NCBI GenBank assembly: GCA_041645005.1
Contig: JBAZQW010000154.1
Span: forward strand, 1 to 5,828
Length of the DNA: 5,828 bases
Reading direction: 5' to 3'
Origin: Pelotomaculum_B sp041645005
GTDB lineage: Bacteria > Bacillota > Desulfotomaculia > Desulfotomaculales > Pelotomaculaceae
The notes under the pieces were generated by a model that was not told the DNA's origin, made no database searches, and saw only the letters and a program-made list of their open reading frames with translations. Numbering within the stretch: the stretch's first letter is position 1; each line of letters opens with the position of its first letter. The position numbers were made by a program, and so were the translations under genes. This document shows, piece by piece, positions 1 through 5,127 of the stretch.

Positions 1-637
1 CCCCCAACATGGTCTGGGCGATCAACTCCCTGGCCACCTGCCTGGGCAGACCAAGGCGCACCGCGCCGTCTATAAACCCTTCTAAAATCATGTACATGTA
101 AGCTGGCCCGCTGCCGCTCAAGCCAGTAACACAATCCAGCAGCGACTCCGGAACCTCCACCGCTTTCCCCGCCGCGGCAAAAACGGCCAGCGCCCTGGCA
201 ACACTTTCCGCTCCGGCATATTTACCCGCGCTGACCGCGCTTGCCCCTTCCCCAACCAGGCAGGGGGTATTCGGCATCACCCTGATCACAGGTATATGCC
301 CTTCCAGGTAAGACTCAATCAGTACGGTGGTGATGCCGGCGGCAATGGAGATAAAGGTCTGGCCGGGACGTACAGCCACAGAAATATTTTTCAGCACGGC
401 GGCGGCTAACTGCGGCTTTACCGCCAGTATGACAATATCAACCTCTTTCACCATGAGGATATTATCAGGAGTTGTGTTTACACCCAGTTTTTGTTTCAGA
501 TAATCCAGCCGCGAGGCACTGATATCGCTTACATATAGTACAGAGGGCGCCAGGCCTGTGCGAATCAAGCCGGTCAGCAAGGCTTCACCCATGGCTCCTC
601 CGCCCAAAAATCCGATTTTCCGCCCTTTTAAAGGCAT
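1..637 (-). CDS. proC: Pyrroline-5-carboxylate reductase, 3'-truncated by the window edge
   Basis: ProC reduces 1-pyrroline-5-carboxylate to L-proline with NAD(P)H, the last step of proline synthesis, in the cytoplasm. Starting at ATG 635-637 I read 212 codons without a stop until the left edge. The N-terminus carries a Rossmann dinucleotide motif GGGAMG (residues 12-17), then VKPQ (73-76), RVMPNTP (119-125) and the substrate-site signature GLSGSGPAY (172-180), followed by a GLPR segment (196-199) at the start of the C-terminal dimer domain. The family is usually about 265-270 residues, so roughly 55 residues lie outside the window. It starts 24 bases after the sepF stop, with a GGGGGG Shine-Dalgarno-like run at 647-652 and 9 bases to the ATG, so it is probably co-transcribed with sepF. 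No frameshift or missing key motif is seen. Identification is very secure. Confidence 0.96.
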   Translation of the reverse strand, partial: MPLKGRKIGFLGGGAMGEALLTGLIRTGLAPSVLYVSDISASRLDYLKQKLGVNTTPDNILMVKEVDIVILAVKPQLAAAVLKNISVAVRPGQTFISIAAGITTVLIESYLEGHIPVIRVMPNTPCLVGEGASAVSAGKYAGAESVARALAVFAAAGKAVEVPESLLDCVTGLSGSGPAYMYMILEGFIDGAVRLGLPRQVARELIAQTMLG

Positions 638-661
638 GTTTTTATTCCCCCCAGGCTATGA

Positions 662-1117
662 TCAAAAACGCATTTTCGCAAACATACTTTTTTCCTTGAC
701 CTGCTCTCTCAACTCGCTGGATATATCCATATTGTTTGGGACGAAAAGGAATATACCATTGCCAACCTTCTGCATGCTGCCATTTAAGGCATAAGTCGCC
801 CCGCTGACGAAATCTACAACCCGCTGGGCAAGTTCGGCTTCAGCATGTTCCAGGTTTACAATAACAGGACGCCTGTTTTTAAGGTTGTCAGTAATGCTTC
901 TGGTTTCATCAAAAGTCCTTGGCTCAGATACAACCACCCGTACCTGGCGCTGTGCGTGCATACTGATGACCGCGCCTTTTTCTTTTTCTTTATCTTTTCT
1001 CTTATGCCACGGCTGCTCTTCACGCAATTCCTCACGGGCGCTATTTTCTTCTTCCGCTGCAGATTCCTCCTCAAAACCCATAAAGTTCAACATTTTATCT
1101 ACAAGTTTCACTGGCAT
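662..1117 (-). CDS. sepF: Cell division protein SepF
   Basis: SepF (YlmF) binds FtsZ, bundles its filaments and anchors the Z-ring to the membrane together with or in place of FtsA. The 151 residues match the family length (about 150). The N-terminal stretch MPVKLVDKMLNFMGF (1-15) is the expected amphipathic membrane-binding helix. Residues 16-48 form a highly charged, Glu- then Lys-rich linker. The core domain (about 50-145) shows the family pattern: VVVSEPRTFDE (61-71), NLKNRRPVIVNLE (78-90), FVSGATYALNGS (103-114) and NGIFLFVPNN (120-129). It follows yggS after a 105-base leader and precedes proC by 24 bases. A strong SD (AAAGGAGGT, 1121-1129) lies only 4 bases from the ATG when measured from GGAGG. 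The GTG at codon 3 would have 10-base spacing, so the exact start is slightly uncertain. Confidence 0.95.
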   Translation of the reverse strand: MPVKLVDKMLNFMGFEEESAAEEENSAREELREEQPWHKRKDKEKEKGAVISMHAQRQVRVVVSEPRTFDETRSITDNLKNRRPVIVNLEHAEAELAQRVVDFVSGATYALNGSMQKVGNGIFLFVPNNMDISSELREQVKEKSMFAKMRF

Positions 1118-1120
1118 CTG

Positions 1121-1129
1121 ACCTCCTTT
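1121..1129 (-). promoter_or_regulatory. Strong ribosome binding site of sepF
   Basis: The minus strand reads AAAGGAGGT here, a near-perfect Shine-Dalgarno sequence and the strongest in the window. The GGAGG core ends 4 bases before ATG 1117 and 10 bases before the in-frame GTG at 1111, so it supports initiation in this region but does not settle which codon is used. Confidence 0.8.
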
Positions 1130-1147
1130 ATATTAGTTTTATTATCT

Positions 1148-1189
1148 TAGGTCCTGAAATCCTTCCCGCTAATAGGAATTTCAGGCCTA
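1148..1189 (-). promoter_or_regulatory. Stable hairpin in the sepF leader
   Basis: On the minus strand the arms TAGGCCTGAAAT (1189-1178) and ATTTCAGGACCTA (1160-1148) pair over 12 bp with a single bulged A at 1152. A further CCT/AGG pairing (1176-1174 with 1163-1161) extends it inwards past one bulged T (1177), leaving the 10-base loop ATTAGCGGGA. The structure sits in the 105-base gap between the yggS stop and the sepF start, and its base is about 30 bases upstream of the sepF ATG. No T-run follows on either strand, so it is not a standard intrinsic terminator. It may be an mRNA stabiliser or processing site, or part of a regulatory leader. The pairing is seen directly; the function is inference. 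Confidence 0.6.
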
Positions 1190-1222
1190 TAACCATGAAA
1201 TCGGTGAATTTATAAAAAATCT

Positions 1223-1906
1223 TTAATACCGCCTACCGAACACCGCCGTTCCCAACCGCAACAAATTAGCGCCTTCTTCTACGGCTACTTCGAAGTCCCC
1301 GCTCATGCCCATGGACAGGTACTCCATCTTCAACCCCTGTATTTTTTCTTCCAACCGCCTGGACAGCTCCCTGGCCTGGCGGAATACATACCTGACTTCC
1401 TGGGCGTCATCACATTCCGGCGCGATTGTCATCAGTCCCCGCAGCTGAATACCCCGCAGATTGCCCACCTCTGCCACAAAATCTTCAGCCTCGGCAGGAG
1501 AAATCCCGAACTTTGACTCTTCTCCCGCCACGTTAACCTGAACCAGCGCCTGGACTTTCCTACCCGTCTCAGACGCTGCCCTGTGCATCTCCTCCGCCAG
1601 GGACCAGCGGTCAAGTGAATGGACTAAGCTTATATAGCCGAGAACTTTTTTCACTTTATTAGTCTGCAGGTGGCCTATGAAATGCCATTCCAGTTCCGGC
1701 GGGAGTTGGGGATATTTATTAAGAAACTCCTGCGCCCTGTTTTCACCAAAACTTGCAACTCCGCAGGCAAGCGCTTCCTTAATAAGATCTACGCCCATAT
1801 TCTTGCTTACCGCCACAACGCGTATTCCTTCATGCTGGCGACCTGAGCGAAGAGCGGCGGCGCGAATGCGTTCCCGCACATGGTTCAAGTTTTCCAGGAC
1901 ACTCAA
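1223..1906 (-). CDS. yggS: PLP homeostasis protein, YggS/YlmE (PROSC) family
   Basis: This is the pyridoxal-phosphate-binding protein of the YggS/PROSC family. It has the fold of alanine racemase's N-terminal barrel and no known enzymatic activity; it buffers PLP and affects amino-acid balance. I prefer the TTG start at 1904-1906 (227 aa). It gives MSVLENLNHVRERI, which aligns with the usual family N-terminus, and it lies 6 bases after GGGTGGGG. The longer GTG start at 1918 (231 aa) has no properly spaced SD. With the TTG start, the PLP lysine is K35 in VVAVSKN. GENRAQE (54-60), WHFIGHLQTNK (74-84) and the phosphate-binding SMGMSGDF (198-205) and RLGTAVFGRR near the end are all present. The residue after the lysine is Asn where many homologues have Thr. 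It begins 15 bases after the HlyD-like gene's stop, so the two are probably co-transcribed. Confidence 0.94.
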   Translation of the reverse strand: MSVLENLNHVRERIRAAALRSGRQHEGIRVVAVSKNMGVDLIKEALACGVASFGENRAQEFLNKYPQLPPELEWHFIGHLQTNKVKKVLGYISLVHSLDRWSLAEEMHRAASETGRKVQALVQVNVAGEESKFGISPAEAEDFVAEVGNLRGIQLRGLMTIAPECDDAQEVRYVFRQARELSRRLEEKIQGLKMEYLSMGMSGDFEVAVEEGANLLRLGTAVFGRRY

Positions 1907-1912
1907 AATAAA

Positions 1913-1920
1913 CCCCACCC
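1913..1920 (-). promoter_or_regulatory. Ribosome binding site that decides the yggS start
   Basis: The minus strand reads GGGTGGGG here, just after the stop of the HlyD-like gene. It is 6 bases upstream of TTG 1906, a good spacing. The alternative GTG start at 1918 lies inside this G-rich run and so would have no SD of its own. Confidence 0.5.
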
Positions 1921-1921
1921 T

Positions 1922-2884
1922 TTATTCCACGAACCAGCCTTCCCTGATCAGAACGGGGTTGCTGACATAACGGGCGCCTTCATCAAATCCCTCCCCGGAA
2001 ACCGCAACCCTGCCGGCAAGTTCCCCCTCAATATCTATGGGCTTCCACTGGGCCTTTTTCTTAACTACCAGGTAAACTCCAGGTTGCTGTGCACGGTAGA
2101 CCACAGCCCCGCTGGGCACCAGGAGACCTTTAAGCTGTTTTGTTGTTACTACCAGGCGAACCTTCCGGCTGTGAACTATCATTTCAGGGTAACCGGAGAC
2201 CAGGAAATAGCCTTCCCACCTGTCACCCTTATCCACTGGACTGGATGGCTTTATTCTTAAAGCAAGGTTGTTCCAGGCTGCCTGTAACCACACCGGCTTG
2301 TCCGCATAACCAGCGGGGAGCGCCGGTTTAGGTATAGCGCCGTATATAATTACAGGTGAAAGATTGTCAATTATCTTAAATATCGGCTGACCCTTCTCAA
2401 CCCGGGTCCCCGCGGCAACCTGCTTATCACCTATTTTTTCTAATCCTGGCAAATCTAATACATCTCTGTTGGCAGGGGTGAGCGTACTTTCCAACCCATC
2501 CAGATGGTTGCATAATATGCCGGCTGAATCGGTGTATACAGCAACCGCCGGCCCCCCTGTCCCCTGTTCCGGTGAAATCTCGATATCCGCCACTTTCGCC
2601 CCTACTTCAAGCCGTCTACCTTCAGGGTGGGTGAAGCGGAGCAAGCCATTGGCTGGTGCCCGCGTCACTTTTTCGTCTTTGAGCAAAATCCCATCCAGAA
2701 AGACAGTCTCGCCAACCTCCGCGCTCGTCAGAGACTGCACATCAGATATAGCCGCGGTAATAAATTGCCTGGCCAAAAAAAATGCGCAACATATCAACGC
2801 TGTGAAAAGCAAAGCCTTCAAAAGCAGATTTACCGGCTTTTTTCTCCTCCTTGAAGGCATAGGTGACCTGTTTTTATTTGCCAT
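1922..2884 (-). CDS. Membrane-anchored HlyD-like (adaptor-fold) protein of unknown role
   Basis: This is a 320-residue protein with a polybasic N-terminus (SRRRKK, 11-16), one membrane segment (about 18-38) and a large part predicted outside the cell. Residues 62-103 and about 114-172 look like the two halves of a lipoyl/barrel-sandwich domain. The first has the pattern DGILLKDEKV..AP.NG and EG..LEVGAKVADI. The second has SAGIL, DGLESTLTP and VAAGTRVEKGQPIFKI. A beta-barrel-like stretch (177-250) and a C-terminal part with VPSGAVVYRAQQPGVYLVV follow, as in HlyD/RND adaptor proteins. The long coiled-coil hairpin of true export adaptors is missing. No ABC, MFS or RND transporter gene is beside it. 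It lies 123 bases after the kinase gene and 15 bases before yggS. The SD for ATG 2884 is weak; an in-frame ATG at 2860 (codon 9) has AGGT 5 bases upstream. The fold call is fairly good; the function is unknown. Confidence 0.8.
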   Translation of the reverse strand: MANKNRSPMPSRRRKKPVNLLLKALLFTALICCAFFLARQFITAAISDVQSLTSAEVGETVFLDGILLKDEKVTRAPANGLLRFTHPEGRRLEVGAKVADIEISPEQGTGGPAVAVYTDSAGILCNHLDGLESTLTPANRDVLDLPGLEKIGDKQVAAGTRVEKGQPIFKIIDNLSPVIIYGAIPKPALPAGYADKPVWLQAAWNNLALRIKPSSPVDKGDRWEGYFLVSGYPEMIVHSRKVRLVVTTKQLKGLLVPSGAVVYRAQQPGVYLVVKKKAQWKPIDIEGELAGRVAVSGEGFDEGARYVSNPVLIREGWFVE

Positions 2885-3007
2885 AGTTCATTTAACCCGA
2901 AAATTACCTTCAAATGGAAGTCTATTCGACGATACAAAAGCCAACTCCTGCTGCCGGTGCCAAAACCGAAGCTTTTTTTAATAATTTTTACTGTCGCATA
3001 GGCCTGA
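2885..3007. other. 123-base gap between the kinase and HlyD-like genes
   Basis: This AT-rich spacer is the largest gap in the window. I find no convincing promoter on the minus strand: TAGACT- and TAAATG-like -10 elements have no matching -35 at 16-18 bases. It contains a small hairpin followed by T residues on the plus strand (listed separately). It is the most likely boundary between the pgeF-RR-HK unit and the HlyD-yggS unit, but continuous transcription cannot be excluded. Confidence 0.5.
2950..2979 (+). terminator. Possible weak intrinsic terminator, plus-strand orientation
   Basis: On the plus strand GCT (2950-2952) and CGGT (2955-2958) pair with ACCG (2965-2968) and AGC (2970-2972) around the loop GCCAAA, with a small internal mismatch. 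Seven T residues (2973-2979) follow directly. This is the shape of a rho-independent terminator, but for plus-strand RNA, and no gene on that strand leads into it. In the minus direction the only U-rich stretch is a short TTTT at 2936-2939, so it would be poor at ending the kinase transcript. It is a short stem and may be chance. Confidence 0.3.
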
Positions 3008-4393
3008 TTACCTTGTCTGTCCGGGAAGCGGCAAAAGAAATGAAAACGTGCTTCCCTTGCCTACTTTGCTCTCAACCTGCACCCTGCCGTGATGAGCTTC
3101 AACAATATGTTTTACAATAGACAGACCAAGGCCGGTTCCTCCCAGTTCACGGGAGCGGGCTTTATCAGCCCGGTAAAAACGCTCAAAAAGGCGGGACAAG
3201 TGTTCCGGTGAAATACCCGATCCGTTGTCCTTCACATCCACCCTTAATTCGCCCTGTTCTAAACTGGCGGCGACGCAGATTGTCCCACCCGGCATGGTAT
3301 AGTTTACAGCGTTATCGATCAGATTAATCAGCACCTGTCTGAGCATATCAGGATCTCCTTGCACCACAGGCAGATCCTCGGGTAGGTCTGTGGTAATGGT
3401 GAGGTTCTTCTCCAAAGCACGGCGACTGATAATGGCCACAATCCGCTTGATTAGATCTACTATATCTATCTTTTCCATGGCAATCACATTATTCTTGTCT
3501 TCATACCTGGAGAGGTTCAGCAATTCATCAAGCAGTTTGGTAAGCCGCTCTGTCTCCTTGTTGATAATTTCAAGAAAATTCCTGGCTGTTTTAGGATCTT
3601 CCAAAGCCCCGTCCAGCAGGGTTTCCGCAAATCCACGGATAGAGGTCAGGGGGGTGCGCAGTTCGTGGGAAACATTGGCGACAAATTCGCTGCGCATTTC
3701 CTCCAGCATTTTCCTGTCCGTTATATTCCTCAGCAGGGCCACAACCTCTCCCCGGTCCTCACCAGTATTTGTCGGAGTAACATATACGCGAAAAACTCGC
3801 CGATCGGGGGTCAAAACCTGTATTTGCTTCTTGATTGACTTACCTGTCTCAAGCGACTCGTGCAGGAGTTTCTCCAATTCGTAATCCCGAATAACCCTTA
3901 CAATGTTTTTACCTTTACTGGCAGGCATGGTGATCCTGAAGAGCTTCTCTACCACCTGGTTGAGCAAAATAACCCGGCCCCAGTTATCCATTATAATCAC
4001 ACCATCGGACATACCGCTCAATATGGCCTGGACTCTGCCTCTTTCGGTATTCAGATCTTCCTCAGTGCTTTTTAAGGTTTTGGCCAGGCAATTTATTGAA
4101 CGGGCCAGATCACCTATTTCATTCTGGGGAGACACCGGAATATACTGTTCCAGGTCTCCATCAGCTATTTCACTGGCGATAGCTGATACTTCCTGTAATG
4201 GGTTGATTAAACTACTGTACATAATCCAGGCCAGCAAAAAAGTACATAAAAATGCCAGCAACACAAAAACCAGCAGGTTTATCCACCCCAAGGTATGAAG
4301 TTGGGCCAGCCCGATAAAGACCACAAAAAGAAAAAAGTAACTGGCAACCGATCTCCAGCCTATATTCCTTAAAATTCTAACAATGATTGTCAT
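3008..4393 (-). CDS. phoR: PhoR/PnpS-type sensor histidine kinase
   Basis: This is a 461-residue membrane histidine kinase, predicted to phosphorylate the response regulator encoded just upstream. Two membrane segments (about 16-32 and 38-58) are joined by only a few residues, so there is no extracytoplasmic sensor domain. Then come HAMP (about 58-112), a PAS domain (about 118-228), HisKA with the phospho-accepting H243 in FVANVSHELRTPL, and the HATPase domain. The HATPase domain has N-box N361 (LINLIDNAVNYT), G1 DNGSGI (389-394), F-box FERFY (403-407) and G2 GGTGLGL (418-424). All catalytic boxes are intact. The TM-HAMP-PAS-HisKA order is that of PhoR/PnpS, which governs the phosphate-starvation response. 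No pst or phoU gene is visible to confirm this, so the phosphate assignment is inference. ATG 4393 overlaps the regulator's TGA by one base, which implies translational coupling. Confidence 0.9.
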   Translation of the reverse strand: MTIIVRILRNIGWRSVASYFFLFVVFIGLAQLHTLGWINLLVFVLLAFLCTFLLAWIMYSSLINPLQEVSAIASEIADGDLEQYIPVSPQNEIGDLARSINCLAKTLKSTEEDLNTERGRVQAILSGMSDGVIIMDNWGRVILLNQVVEKLFRITMPASKGKNIVRVIRDYELEKLLHESLETGKSIKKQIQVLTPDRRVFRVYVTPTNTGEDRGEVVALLRNITDRKMLEEMRSEFVANVSHELRTPLTSIRGFAETLLDGALEDPKTARNFLEIINKETERLTKLLDELLNLSRYEDKNNVIAMEKIDIVDLIKRIVAIISRRALEKNLTITTDLPEDLPVVQGDPDMLRQVLINLIDNAVNYTMPGGTICVAASLEQGELRVDVKDNGSGISPEHLSRLFERFYRADKARSRELGGTGLGLSIVKHIVEAHHGRVQVESKVGKGSTFSFLLPLPGQTR

Positions 4394-5103
4394 CAGGAGT
4401 CCTCCTTAAAACGGTATCCCACCCCGCGTACTGTCTCTATAAACTCTGCGCAGCCAGGATCAGACTCAAATTTTTGCCTGATATGCCTGATGTGAACGTC
4501 AACAGTCCGGGAATCGCCTGTATAGTCATACCCCCACACCTTGTCCAGCAACTGCTCGCGGGTGAAAACTTTACCCTGGTGGCGGGCTAAAAAGCACAGC
4601 AGTTCAAATTCTTTCAGGGTAAAATCTTGTTTGACTCCACCTAAATAAATCGCAAACTTTTCTTCGTCAATGACCAGCCGACCAAACTCCAGGCATTTAC
4701 CTGACGGTGATTTCCCCACCTGCAAATCTCCAGGCTGAAACCTGCGCAGCCGGGCTTTGACCCTGGCTACCAGTTCCCTCGGGCTAAAGGGCTTAACGAT
4801 ATAATCATCGGCGCCCATCTCCAATCCCAGCACCCGGTCAAGTTCCTCAGCCCTGGCGCTCAGCATGATGATCGGAATGTTTCTGGTCATATGATCATTA
4901 TGCAGTTCCCGGCATACTTCAAGGCCGTTCATGCCAGGCAGCATCACATCAAGCAAAATCAAGTCTGGGGCCTCCTCACGGGCTATCTCCAGACCCCGCG
5001 TGCCGTCCAGGGCGGCCAATACCTGGAAGCCTTCCCGTTCCAGGTTATACTTAACCAGTTCCAGGATATTTCGCTCATCCTCAACTACCAGTATTCTGGA
5101 CAC
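4393..5103 (-). CDS. phoP: OmpR/PhoB-family response regulator
   Basis: This is a 236-residue DNA-binding response regulator. The receiver domain (1 to about 120) has the acidic pocket E8/D9, phospho-acceptor D52 in LILLDVMLPGMNG, switch residue S82 in IIMLSAR and K104 in DDYIVKPFSP; all are intact. The C-terminal winged helix (about 138-232) has the usual FTLKEFELLCFLARHQGKVFT stretch and the recognition-helix region DSRTVDVHIRHIRQK, ending in ETVRGVGYRF. Full family length, no oddities. It starts with GTG at 5101-5103, with GGAAGGGTG (5111-5119) as SD 7 bases upstream; the nearby ATG at 5110 is out of frame. It lies 24 bases after pgeF and overlaps the kinase gene by one base. The domain set and partner fit PhoP/PhoB of the phosphate regulon, but the regulon itself cannot be seen here. 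Confidence 0.92.
   Translation of the reverse strand: MSRILVVEDERNILELVKYNLEREGFQVLAALDGTRGLEIAREEAPDLILLDVMLPGMNGLEVCRELHNDHMTRNIPIIMLSARAEELDRVLGLEMGADDYIVKPFSPRELVARVKARLRRFQPGDLQVGKSPSGKCLEFGRLVIDEEKFAIYLGGVKQDFTLKEFELLCFLARHQGKVFTREQLLDKVWGYDYTGDSRTVDVHIRHIRQKFESDPGCAEFIETVRGVGYRFKEDS
4401..4407 (-). promoter_or_regulatory. Ribosome binding site of the kinase gene, inside the regulator gene
   Basis: The minus strand reads AAGGAGG within the last codons of the response regulator, 7 bases before the kinase ATG at 4393. It overlaps a small palindrome, AGGA-GGAC-TCCT (4406-4395). Ribosomes finishing the regulator would clear this site, consistent with coupled synthesis of the pair. Confidence 0.75.
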
Positions 5104-5110
5104 TTTCCAT

Positions 5111-5119
5111 CACCCTTCC
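5111..5119 (-). promoter_or_regulatory. Ribosome binding site of the response regulator gene
   Basis: GGAAGGGTG on the minus strand, in the 24-base gap after pgeF, lies 7 bases before the GTG start at 5103. It supports GTG as the start, because no in-frame ATG is available with an SD. Confidence 0.6.
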
Positions 5120-5127
5120 GGCAAATA

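Noticed and set aside
845..1150. Plus-strand open frame with a Phe-rich, membrane-like stretch
   Set aside because: The Phe run is only the reverse complement of the Lys/Glu codons in the sepF linker.
1148..1189. Reading the sepF leader hairpin as an intrinsic terminator
   Set aside because: No run of T follows the stem on either strand.
1130..1222. Promoter for sepF (TATAAA- and TAATAT-like -10 elements)
   Set aside because: None has a -35 with more than 3 of 6 matches at 16-18 bases, and the best-spaced one would start transcription at the SD itself.
1880..2260. 126-codon plus-strand open frame
   Set aside because: It spans the yggS/HlyD junction on the opposite strand with no start signal or domain.
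2469..2981. 170-codon plus-strand open frame
   Set aside because: It lies antisense to the well-supported HlyD-like gene, has no SD and no recognisable domain, and its composition mirrors the opposite strand.
3390..3884. 164-codon plus-strand open frame, Ser/Arg-rich
   Set aside because: It is antisense to the PAS/HisKA part of the kinase gene; the Ser/Arg bias is typical of a shadow frame.
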